From Eumeta japonica (Eukaryota > Arthropoda > Insecta > Lepidoptera > Psychidae): a stretch of 64,000 bases of DNA. Below are positions 47,915 to 59,992 of the stretch, piece after piece. Both the position numbers and the translations under genes were made by a program. The notes under the pieces are model-generated. The model saw only the letters and a program-made list of their open reading frames with translations. It was not told the DNA's origin and ran no database searches. How positions within the stretch are numbered: the first letter of the stretch is position 1; every line of letters begins with the position of its first letter. The stretch covers positions 1-64,000 of the forward strand of contig BGZK01001020.1 in assembly GCA_005406025.1 (NCBI GenBank), given 5' to 3'.

Positions 47915-50900
47915 GTGCGTACAGCGAAATAGGCATCCTCTATGGGTAGAAGAGCATTTGTGTTCACGACGCCTGGCAAAATGGTCTTCGATACGACCAC
48001 CGGGACCATTCATACCATCGATGCCGAATAATTTTGTCCGTCTATTGTGTAGCCGAAACGGGAGTGGGCCTACGACAGATTCATAAGGTTACGGTTTTCA
48101 GTGCACGAGAGAGGGGAATGTGTCTACGGTATCCCGTTGAAAATAAGGTTGTATAACATCATTTGTGTCATGGCGGAAATATATCTTAGCGCCCGCATCT
48201 AATGTACTATGCACCGATAGCTAGGGCAGAGCGTTCAGAAAGACCCGAGAGCGGGCTCCTGTGAATATCCTCAGTTCAAAGTCAAATTGAAGCATAACAA
48301 AATGGGATTGATCGCACTTCACCGATATCATTTTGGTATAAACAATGCACCTATGATAATGAAATGGGGCAAGCTCAGTTATCTTAACTTTGAAAAAAAA
48401 TGAGGTAATCAAAAATTTATATGATTTAAAACATAGTTTATAGTGGTATAATTGGTATTATTATTAACAAACATTTTTATGCTGACAGCAACATTTATAT
48501 TCTGGATCATGTATACCTTGTGTCCGTAGTTAAAATTGTGTAGCATTTAATTGAGTTAGTTCCTCGACATAATAGTTGGTTTATATTGTTTCTTAATATA
48601 CCTGGATTTAGATGTATTCTCGTTTATAAGTGATACTTGTGTAAACCTATCAGTTGTTTTATACCGACACATGGAATAAACGCAAAATATTAATTGATTT
48701 GTATTTTAGATGGGTACTGACTACTTTACAAGGATATTATTGTTTTAATTTTATCCAGTAAATGACTTGAAAAATACGTTCCTCTTTTGAAGAACAGTCG
48801 TGTTGGAAACGGTTTTATCCGGCTCGGAAGGACCAGAATCGTTTCATGGACGTATTTCGGACCGTATGAATTTTTGAAAATGAAACTCAAGTTTTCATTT
48901 GGACTGAGAAAAAGTGTTTATTTTTTCTTTTTATTTTCGAGGTGGAAAATACATTCATCAAAGTAAGCATTACACATTTTCATTTTTACTGTATATTCAT
49001 TGTCTATTGTTTTTTATTCACTAACCATATTATAAATATATACATATATGTATATATATAGTTTTAAATATTATGTCATATTTTCTGTTGGTTATTGGGG
49101 GGAATTTCGCCAAGTAAATTTATCTTTGTGTTGTCATATCCATCAAAAGAGATATTTTTCGACATGCTTTTGTAATAGAAAAAAGGGCTTTAAAAATGAA
49201 TAAACATTGCGTGATGAATATCAATAAGAAAAATTGACCAATTTTTTTACATTAACTAGAAAATTTCTTTTTTTCAATTGTCATAGTAATTATACTTCGA
49301 TAGCAACAGATCTTAAATAACTTCCGTGTCTTATGTTTGAGGGCTAAGGTCGGAGTTTTATTCGCGGCACGTCAAGGATGTGACAACGCGCACGTTGAGG
49401 GATGGCGCTTATTCGACACGTTCATATAGCTTACGCTAACCGGTCATGTTGTCGTGTCGTCTCGCTCATAAAACTCACCTTCTATCACGGGTCTACCAAG
49501 CAAGTATTCGCGATGGTATGAACCTTGGTAGCCATGTTGTAGATGGTATATATATATAGCCTTCAAACCTGAAGGTGCCCGGTTGAGCCACGTCCATTGG
49601 CATGTCGACCGACGAGTCCTCGGGAGTCGAATCAAACCATTCGCACCGTGCCTCGACACGTTAGAGCTGTCGATTCCAGATGTTGGCGCCGACGACTTTC
49701 ATGATCCGCTCTGCAGACCGATTCTGTAATCTTAAAACGGCACACTCGGATATCTTTATGGCGTCGGACTTACGTCACAGTGAGAAAGGTTGGCCTGCGC
49801 GCGCCCTCGGTTGACGTAATTTTGACGTCATAACGATATCGACTGAGTCGCTTTAAGTTTGCAGAATTGGTCTGCTGGGCGAGCGTGAAGAGTGCAAGAT
49901 CCCTCATCCCTCAATATACAGACGCATAATTGAATGACAATTTGTTTGTCCGTGCTAATCTTCGAACTATCTGAATGGATTTTTATCAAATTTTGCGTGG
50001 AGACAGGTTATCGACATAGGGATGCTATTGGTCGTGTATTGATAACAAAAAAATGGCAGCACTGTCTAAAGAAAGACCAAGATCGGCATTGGATCGGCAT
50101 CGACAACGGATTTGCAATCGGGAGCGATCAATGTTGAACTTTGATATATATAAGCAGAAAGAAGCTTGTAATAAACGGATGGTCAGAAATAAAAAAAAAA
50201 TGATTGCTGAAATGTGTGCCTCGGAAGTGTCAGGCGCCACCACAAAATTTTGATTCCACGGCTCGATAGCTATTTAATAGGCCGCTTGTACGGAAACATG
50301 TGGTCGGTTGCTGTAACCGGTGGAGGTGCTGCACGGAATTCAATACAAACCGTTCATATGGTAGCTAGCGTGTGCAGCTTCCTACGTGAACTCATCGTAG
50401 AGGCGCTGATGATTTTGCAATGAACATGGCGACGTTATTCTAAATGGGTGATTCTCGATGGGTGATGCTGATGATTTGTAAAGAATATTAAGCACAGTCA
50501 CGCTTAGCTTCGTCGCGTGTCTATGGCCTGCAGCTGGACGACTGGCGTGGCGACCGTCGTCACGCATCGCCTGACAGTTGTGAAAAGTAACGCGGCTTAA
50601 AGGAATTTAATAATGGTCGTATATAAAAACCATCATGTCCGTCTCTTGCTTCGTAAAACTTCCTTACGTAATAAAAACAAATATACTTAATTCTTTACGC
50701 TGAATATTTATAAGAAGCCCTTTTTCGTGGAAAATGCTGGAATTTAATATATTTTTCGCTTCTTAATTCGTCAATACGTAAATTGGAAATAGAATATATT
50801 ATTGGGATGAAATGAAAAAAAAAGAATATTTATATAGGACCAAGTTTTAGAATTAGAAAAAAAAAGGCTAACATATGAGTTGAATTAATATAAAAGTGAC

Positions 50901-53900
50901 TTGGTGTTAGCCCCCTCCTTTTTATGTTATAATTTCTATATCTTTTTATTTATTTTACACAGATATCTAATATCTTTTTCTTGCATGTAAATTGTTTTAT
51001 GTACTCCATTCACCCCATAATTATTACATGTGCATGCGCTTAGAGCTGATAAAAAAAAACTACTAACCAAAATCATATTATCGTTTTTCGATTTTTATCT
51101 GCGCCATAAACAAATTTAAAAATGAATAACTATTTAAAGTTTCATTTTCAAGGATGTGATATTTATTTACAAAATAATGTATGTTACAAATCGCAGCATG
51201 CGCATTATTGTTTGTTTGCAGTGGTTTGATTTTTGTAAAAAAAATATTGGATCAAGCAGAGAAGTGTAACTGGTTTCAAATCACGCTATCAATTTTAATA
51301 ATTCAAATTGAATAAGTATATATTTATGGCCGTTATCTATGATGTTGCAATTCTATTATAACTATAGAATAGATGCATTGTCGTTCAAATGAACATTAAC
51401 GTGAACAAAGTAAGTCTGTCTCGTTATATAGTTAGAGATAGGTTGTTGTTGAGCCGTTTTTATCAACATCAGTTATACTTAAAAATCTATTTTAAGTCCG
51501 ATATCAATTTATTTCAAACAGACTAATTAACATATAACCGAAGAGGTTCCATAGAAGGTTGTAATAATAATCCAAAAAAAAAAAGCATAATCACGTTACG
51601 AAAATTTCATTATACAATTTTGTAACTTAAAAGCTCTCATGTACTTAAAATCCATTTATATGTTAAATGAATAATATGAGACTTAATATATTACATCCAT
51701 TTATATGGTAAAGAGATGTAATATATTCATTTATTTAGCGCATATAACAGATTATGCGCTGCGTATTATTATGTGGAGTGTAATTAATACATAGATACAG
51801 CGATAATGATATTGGACAAACCTTAGCGGGAAACGGGCGTGAGTTTATAAATAAAAAATCAATATATGTCTGAAGCAAGACCTATTGGGTTCCTAGATTT
51901 CATTGGCTGGCCGAACACTTAGCCGGGTCTGTGAAATGACAATTGATAGTTCTTTTTTATAGGTGTATTACTGTTATTCAAGTATCGTGATATAATAATT
52001 GAGAATTTTCTGAGATTCAATTGGATTTAAAATCGCAAACGTGTTCAGTTCGACACGATAGCGCGCCCCACATCCAAGCCCTGGCGCCCCTCAAGCGGGA
52101 AATGACGTCAGTGACGTATCGCGCAGGACGTCGTAAATCAGTCAACCGCTAGTGACAGTTGAATTGCCATTTCTGTGTTCGGTGTTACATTCATTATTGA
52201 TCATTGAAATCAGTGATGTCGGTTGGTCTTGCAAATGTGCAGAAATGTTATATTAGATATTCTAAACACAGTTTTATGGATAGTTAAAATATTACCAACA
52301 GTTTTTAAATATAAGATAGAAAAGAATCAATATGATTCCTTCGGGCCTATTCTGTTTCATGTGAAATTTAAATCTGTCGAGCTGCCATTCAAGCGTGCTC
52401 GGAATTGCAATTGCCCGATTTGAATTGACGTCAATGTATTTCATAAACTGTTCGACTATTTTAAATCTTTCATTTACATGATAGGATTTATATCGTTTAT
52501 TTATTTGCAACTGTTGTAATTTTTATCATGTAGGCAATTAAAAATAGATATCTTTGAACTCTTATTGCAGTGGCAAGGAACTGACATAATTAACATTAAA
52601 TTTCATATTAAGAATCGGCTTGAATTTTTAAAACGTTTTATCATGACTAGGGTTTTAACAGTCCTTAAAATCAATCAATAAATTTCTAAATACATTTTGT
52701 TAAATTTGGAGATAGTATTCTGAGTTTTGTATTAAGGATTAATTTTAATTTCCTTTTTAAACCCCTCGATATATTTCAATGTTTTTATCGGCAGCTGTAA
52801 ATAATTTCATCTCAGAGATATATCGTCAGTGTCTATTGAAAATCGAAGTTATTTTTTTATTATTCAATAATTTGAATGCCTATTGCCGAATTAATCAGCG
52901 CATCACCTCCGAACCAAAAACTATCTTGATCAAACTGTGACCAAGGTCGAATTGACCAGTAACCCTGAAATTGGGTAAAATTAATTAAACCACTTACTTC
53001 AGAGAGGACATAGGCAGTCGGTTCCAGGTGTTGTTATCTCTTTGGTTACAACGATCACTGGCGGCCATTAACCTGTGCTCGTCCAGTGTGGCTTAAGGTC
53101 GAAATATCTTAACCTCAAATACAGATTATAGAAATTTGCACCTTTGTAGTGGGATGATAAAAACCAGATGCCGACGTAATTAGTTCAGAAAACAAAATGA
53201 ATGAATTGTATTCAATAGCTTTCCCTATTTTGGTAAAATTTAATTCATGTATATTAGATAAATATAGTACAATATAATATATGCTTAATATTTTTTTAGA
53301 TGGCATTTTTAAAAGAGTTCAAAGGCACATGCCCAAGGAATAGCTGTATTATAAAATTCAATTGTTGTAGGTTAAAGGGAAGATTTATGTTCAGCATCGG
53401 ACTTGTAATTGCTGAGATGAAGTATAGGTTCAACTATATACATTTGAATCTATAGTTATTGTAGTTTTTCATATATGTGTCATATACAGTGTGATGAAAA
53501 AAAAGCAGACTATTTTTTTAGTTTCGTATGGAAATTGTTAATTTATCATCTATTGTTAAGAATTTGTATTCTTATCCATTGTCTTACTATTTGTAAGTAA
53601 AAATATAAATTAGTTCTTAATATGATTATTTAAAGGTCATTCGAAAACAACAAAAGCAATGCATTTGAAAATAAAAGAAAATATTAACAACCTTTAGAAG
53701 AAAATATTTTGAGCTAAAAATTTACGTAATTTAACATTATTATTTTTGTTGTACAAAATTATACATTAATTAGCAAAAAAGTTTAAAAAAGATCGAAAGT
53801 TGATTATTTTTAGCAAATTTTAAATTTTTTTTAAAAGAACGAAGAAAAAAGACATCTTTTAAAACATGATAAATTGCCATATGTTTTTTTGAACCATTTT

Positions 53901-55060
53901 AATATATATCGCTGTCGAATTTGCGCGGAAAATAAGTACTATGTGATTTCAGGAAATGTTTTAGAATACTTGGTAAAGATAATACTGATGTTCATCAATG
54001 TGAGATGAAATTAACTTTTGAATAAATATACAATTTGTCGATCAATCTATTATTTTTGATAAGAAATAAAAATAAATTATTTTTAATTCCTATTCACAAA
54101 ACTAAGTACATATTAATGAGATATTATACAATATAAACATTTAATGGCTATCATGTATATATATATTAAAATGGAATCTCAAAATTTGTGAATATATTAT
54201 AAACAAATGACACTGAAAGATCTTCATTTTGGGTTTCAAAATGTTTTGTTATGTGTATTTTTGTGTAAATTACATTGTGTTTTATTTGTTTTATTTTGTT
54301 TTTGGAAACTCACACCTATTTATCAAAGGGGCAAGTGGAGACCACAGGTTTCATTGTATTCTGTTTATCCTGTATTATACTGTATGTGTAAAGTGCATAC
54401 ATGACGATAATTAAGTTATGTGGGTAGGTAGTGGTTGTTCCTTTTTCCAAAAAAAATATTTTGTTAAGTCATTAAATCTATATATAAATAAAAACAAGAT
54501 TATTTAGATGAAATTTTTAATATACTCTCATGCAATAAGAGAAATTTAAATTTTTGTTTGTTTGTAATAAAATAGATAATTTAAAATGGTAAACATGAAA
54601 AATGACTTTTAAAATTTGCTTACGGCTCGATATCTGGTAGCTTTTCGTAGCTTAGAAGAACCTTTGAAATAATATAAAAATTTATATTGCTTTCGGAGAG
54701 TTGCCCTCATATTGTAAATATGAATGATATAGTGTATAAATAGTTTATCGCTTTGCACTTGTATCTTTGAAAATCTATGTTGTGTTGCATAATTTTACTT
54801 AGAAATTTATATGTTAACACTGGGAGGGAAAGTGGATACTAATGTATTAATGTGCTTAGTGATTTATTTTGTAATTCTTGTATGTAATTCTGCAAATTAG
54901 TTTTTTGTTAAAATATACATTCTAATTCTAAACATAGTGTATCATCTTTTAGTAGCTGTATATATTTTTTTTTATTGTAATATGTACACATAATTTAATT
55001 TGCAGAATTAAATACAATATGTCAATCGATCGAATCTAAAATTTGTTTTTTTTTTTTCAG
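47915..55060 (+). other. MCT intron 6 (before terminal exon 7a)
   Basis: 7.1 kb, donor 'gtgcgt'. Mostly AT-rich. A small perfect hairpin (13-bp stem 'aatatattacatc') lies at 51685-51727. No coding or clear mobile element seen. Confidence 0.75.
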
Positions 55061-56209
55061 GACATTCTCATGGAGGAAGACGAAGAGGAACCTTATGAGA
55101 ACGAAGTGTCTCATATACCTCGCATTATGACGTCCGAGAAAATAGAAAATGGCGACACCCCCTCAACCATGGAACTGAAAACTGTAACCAAAGATAAAAC
55201 CTCGCAGAGTTTGTTACCCAGCCCGTCGTCTCAAAATCAAATCAGGCATAGCAACAGCAAACGAAAACTGTCCTACCCGCGCAGCATATCGAAAACTACC
55301 TATAGTTGCGCATCCATGACGCTAGATGGCGCCATAGACGGTAAAAGCAAGTTAGGCAGCACGGACCATCACGGATGGAGAGCTAGTATTTCGGGCCCCA
55401 AAAGAAACATGTCCACATCGTCATTCGCATACGTGTCGACCACGTTCCATGGCTCCACCCTATCCGCTTTCGAGAAACCCAACGAGTTCGCCTCCCAATT
55501 CTCCCTGAAGTCGGTGACAGATGGTGTCGCAGACGTCGCCTACTGTTGCTTCTGTTGCAAGCGGCGCAAGAGCGACGACAAGGGGAACAAGTTCTTCAAC
55601 ATAAGTCTCCTAAAGGATCCCGTATATCTGATCATCATGATATCCGGCAGCACGGTGGCCATATCTTGTACCAATTTCATCATCCTTCTACCGTTCTTCG
55701 CCGACAACATCGGCTTCGACAAGGCGAAAGGGGCGTATCTACTGTCTATAGTGTCGGCTTTGGATCTCGTGGGCAGGATAGGCGGATCAACTATTTGCGA
55801 CTTGAATCTGGTACCCAAATGTTGGTTCTTCATCGGCGGTCTCTTCTTCTCCGGCGTGGCTCTGGTGATAATACCGTTCATGGAGTCTTACGCACTTTTG
55901 AGCGTATTCTGCGCTCTGTTCGGCCTAGCTTCCGGCATCAACAACGCCGTGACAACTCTGGTCATGGCCGAATTTTTGGGCGTCGAGAAGCTGATGTCTT
56001 CGTACGGAATCAGTCTGTTCGTCAACGGTCTGCTGCAGCTCGTCGGGCCTTTCATATGCGGGCTGTGGTTCGAGCACGATCAGAACTATGTCAATATCTT
56101 CGTCACTTTAGGCCTGATCTTCATAGGGGGCTCTGCGCTCTGGCTGTTCATGCCGTTCGTCAACAAACGTAAAGGGGACGAGAATGCGCCGAACGATAGG
56201 AAGGTTTAG
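55061..56209 (+). CDS. MCT terminal exon 7a (central loop, helices 7-12, stop)
   Basis: The acceptor is a long T-run then 'ttttttcag|gac'. It encodes 382 residues (286-667) ending at TAG 56207-56209. It opens acidic ('DILMEEDEEEPYENE'), then a Ser/Thr- and Lys-rich cytoplasmic loop of about 180 residues with 'FHGSTLSAFEKP' and a cysteine cluster ('YCCFCCKRRK'). Helix 7 starts after 'LLKDP' (Asp471). Helix 8 has 'SALDLVGRIGG' with D520 and R524, equivalent in spacing to the MCT1 Asp/Arg pair needed for transport. Helices 9-12 follow, including 'MSSYGISLFVNG'. The C-terminal tail is short and charged. The exon is uninterrupted and intact. Confidence 0.96.
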   Translation, partial: DILMEEDEEEPYENEVSHIPRIMTSEKIENGDTPSTMELKTVTKDKTSQSLLPSPSSQNQIRHSNSKRKLSYPRSISKTTYSCASMTLDGAIDGKSKLGSTDHHGWRASISGPKRNMSTSSFAYVSTTFHGSTLSAFEKPNEFASQFSLKSVTDGVADVAYCCFCCKRRKSDDKGNKFFNISLLKDPVYLIIMISGSTVAISCTNFIILLPFFADNIGFDKAKGAYLLSIVSALDLVGRIGGSTICDLNLVPKCWFFIGGLFFSGVALVIIPFMESYALLSVFCALFGLASGINNAVTTLVMAEFLGVEKLMSSYGISLFVNGLLQLVGPFICGLWFEHDQNYVNIFVTLGLIFIGGSALWLFMPFVNKRKGDENAPNDRKV

Positions 56210-59200
56210 GATTGAGCTATTCGTACGCGAGCAATAGTCTTCGCAAGTGCTTTAGGTTGACCTAAAAAGTGAAAATATTTTCTTAACTCTTCAACAAGTA
56301 TTAATTCTTTTGTTTGTCGTGCGATTTTGTTTGCTTTTTCTGTCTTCTTGAAGGTTCAAAAAATGAAGGACTATGCATTCCATTTTATTACAATTATATG
56401 TCGTCAAAGGCTTTTTTTAACGGTTCCTCAAAGATGGATCATAGCGGAAATTATTTCTTTTTTTCTTGTGCAATAATTGCATGTTTTTAGGGATCGTTAG
56501 AAAATTAGAAGAAATCGAATTTACTATTTAAATTAAGTAATATATTCGATTTTTAATCGTAATTTAATTCCAATTTTCTACAGATGTCTTTAACACATTA
56601 ATATTGCTGTAAAAAAACTATCTATTTTCTTTACATAATTATTTATACATTTTTAGTTCTAGTATATTTACTATACAAATTAGAAAAATTTACATTTTTT
56701 TTTCATCCGTTTCGTACCATTTTATAATTAATTTATTTTGGAAAATTATTAATTTCTTTGATTGAATTGCACCTGTAATGCAATCTTTTCATATGTGTAT
56801 TTCCTTTTTATTAATTAACTATAAGTAATATTTAGAAGGACAACAATTTAAATTTGAAAAAAAAAAGTATATCAGAACCATTCAAGTTTGTTGCAAGAAA
56901 ATATAGGGGAGTGTTTTTTAGATTCATTTTGCATATTAAAAATGTACTTATTCAATATTTATCGACTCTTCGCGCTATATGTTATAACGTACTGCAATAT
57001 ATGTATATTATATCTATACATTCTTAGATTCTTTATGCCCTAAAATTATATGAATTTTTATATGTTTTCCCGTAAAGTGTTTGACGTTCATTTGTTGTAT
57101 TAGCGAGCGATAAAGTTTAGAGACGGAGAACGCGAAAAGAATTTTTAAAGCTCAGTCTACGGTCGATTGTCCTAGGTAAGCAAAACTGGGAGCTGTCGTG
57201 ATATTTGACTACGTTACTATATTTTGGGTGGATAACGATGTGCATTTTATTGATTCCTATTATTGATGCAGTACACTATAACGCATAGCGTAGTTTAGAC
57301 AAAATGGTCACTGTCAATATTGTAAACTGAAATATGAGATATTTAGTACTTATAAAGTTTATATGTGGTTTCATTATTATTATTTTTTTAATTTAAATGT
57401 AAAAAAAACGAAAACGATTGTGTACATGCTTTCATGTAGTTATTATAGATATATACTTTTTTTTCAAATTTTCACAATGTCCTGTCCAAATCTTGCGCAA
57501 TTGAAAATCAGTGAATTTATTATAACTCTCTATTTTATATGCACATCTTTTATTTTATTATTATTATTATTATAAGGTGTCATCGAATTTGTATTTAAGT
57601 GATAGAAGTAGTACACTCATATAGTTACCTTGGAGGCTTCCATGTTATGCATTTTTTTTTTTTGAAAATGTTTTCGAAAATAAGGATTTTCATATAACAC
57701 CAATTTTAGATTAATGTTTTGTTTATTCTGCAAGTACTTATAACATCCTGTTTAAGAATTTGCTCTGTGGTCATAGATTCTAAGTAGCTGCAATTGATTA
57801 TGATTAGTTCTTAATTTCATGTTGGATTATTCCAAAAATATCTATTTATTAGAATATAATGAAAAGAAATTGATACTTAAATTTCTTGAACTTCCAAGAT
57901 ATTGTCTGTTAAGCGAATGTGTATGAGAAAGTTTTGTAAATGACACGAGATGAGGAATTCAACAAGTTACGCAGCATGTATTGTTGCAAACGATAAATAT
58001 ACATTCCAATGTAATTTATGGTGTCGTAAATCCTGCTGTGCTGGCCCGAAACCCTAAAGAAGTCTTAGATCTGTTTTTGGTTTTTTTTTTGCGCACTTTA
58101 CGCAGGCCATACGTACCTAAAGTATGTTCAAAAATTGTAGTTTGATTAGATTAATAAATATAACATATATTAAATTTTTAATATATTTTTAATAACTTTC
58201 AAAACCTAAAATGGTTTCCAGAAATAAATCTAAATATGCGTACATGCGAAAATTTAAATAATTATGTATGATAGATTTTTTTTTTGTATACTTTCCTATA
58301 ACTATGCAGCTTACTGTAAGCTGGTGACAATTTTTATTTTTCATATAGAAGTTGAATTATCAGAAAGTAAAAAATTCATTCTAATGCCAGTAAAGAAATT
58401 GTTTAAACTATGATCTTAATATAAGCGAAATTTATAAATGTATTACATTTATATATTCCATCGGCCATATTTTTGGGCTGTTCCTCATTAGCAAATATAT
58501 GCTCTAAAATTATAGAAAAAAATAAATATTTAAATGTTTACTTAATTGGCATTTTATAAAACAGTGTATTTAAATTCTTGCCTTTTTGTATATTTTTTAT
58601 ATAAATTTTTCAAATAATATTTAAGATTATATTTTTCCGTAAACACCGATAGTTATAAGTAATTATTAAAATATTGCATCGCGGATATTATGTTAATGAT
58701 TGTATTTTGAAACATATGCGTTTTATTTCCATACCCCTAAAAACGTTCATAAAAAAACAGTATATTTTTTTTAATTTCAAATCAACACCTAATTAATTAA
58801 TTTTTACAAGATGGTTCCGATTGTTTGTTTTGCTCCTTTCGGAGCGTCAAGATGACATTTCGAATATGAGAAAGAAATTGCGCGCATCGTGCCATAGAGT
58901 TATTCCTCTATTTTTCTCTAGAATAGGCGTAGACCAAACAGTCTCATCTATGCATGCCATAGAGTAATGAGTAGCCAAACAACTGCCAGCTTAGCTCACT
59001 CGTAATGACGCTCGTATCGCGGAGCTCCATGTAAAAAAAATGTTTTATATAAAATTTGGAAATTAATTTAACCTGGCAACACTGTACTTAATGGTAATTA
59101 ATTTAAACTGGCAACAGAACAATTTCAGAGAGCATTAATAAGATTTGTTAAAAAACCAATTATAACGTCTTTGTCGTAAGCATTCACACGTTTTCTAGAT

Positions 59201-59992
59201 AAATGCATAAATAAAAATATTTTTTTTTTCAATATTCTGCACATGGCAGACCTGACATTTGAGACGCACAAAGTTGACCATGAAAACTCAAAGGTTGTCT
59301 TGTACAAAGCATTGGAGAGTGAGCGAATCGATTAGCTCATCGCGATTCGTGAAGTTAGTCCAGTGTGATTTCTACTAATTTTTGGTTGAAATCATTACTC
59401 GGAAAGGGGTTTCCCGATACGAGCATCATGAATATTACGTATAATATAAATAGTCAAGATTTGCCATGGGACAAACCATCTCATGATAATTGGAGATTGA
59501 ACCGTAGAAAGCAAAGCATTCTTCACTCGGCAACCACTGCTCTCTAGTTGAATTATTGATTTGTGCATCAAAATGTATCAGCACTGTTGAGTACAGTCCA
59601 CTTCATCAAATAGCTGACCAAATTTTGTATGAAAACAGCTGAAATTGTGTGCACTATAGCATGGTGCACACAATTTCGTTTATAGCAAAATGATTTTTGT
59701 TCATCATACGAAAACTAACGTTTGTCAAAAACGCATAAGCTAAGTCATCGACAACAAGTTACCTTAAGTTCTCGAATGCTTCATTATATTTCATTTATCT
59801 TGAAAATAAAATATATATGGCAACACCTCGGTACACATGATATGTCACGATCATAGATTATATATACTTCGCATTGAATAACAAAAATTTCTTTTGGCTT
59901 TCAAATATTAGACTATACCTAATCATTGCCAGAAACTCTATTTCCAATCTTTCAATTCATTTTATGTATTTATAATCTCATTTATATTTCAG
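56210..59992 (+). other. 3' UTR of isoform a and intron before exon 7b
   Basis: AT-rich (many ATTTA-like and T-run stretches), no coding region. No AATAAA occurs soon after the exon 7a stop; the first I see are at 58153 and 58223, so the 3' UTR may be about 2 kb. A perfect 14-bp hairpin lies at 59641-59677, about 315 bp before exon 7b. Small ORFs here look random. Confidence 0.6.
59641..59677. repeat. Perfect 14-bp inverted repeat, 9-nt loop
   Basis: 'gaaattgtgtgcac' at 59641-59654 is followed by its exact reverse complement at 59664-59677. It is in the intron upstream of the second terminal exon. Function unknown. Confidence 0.85.

Noticed and set aside
47636..48013. 125-residue - strand frame over exon 6
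   Set aside because: Opposite-strand shadow of the coding exon; the + frame carries helix 6.
55540..56172. Long open frames overlapping exon 7a in other frames (208 residues on +, 113 on -)
   Set aside because: Shadows of the GC-rich coding sequence. The transporter frame is the one with domain content.
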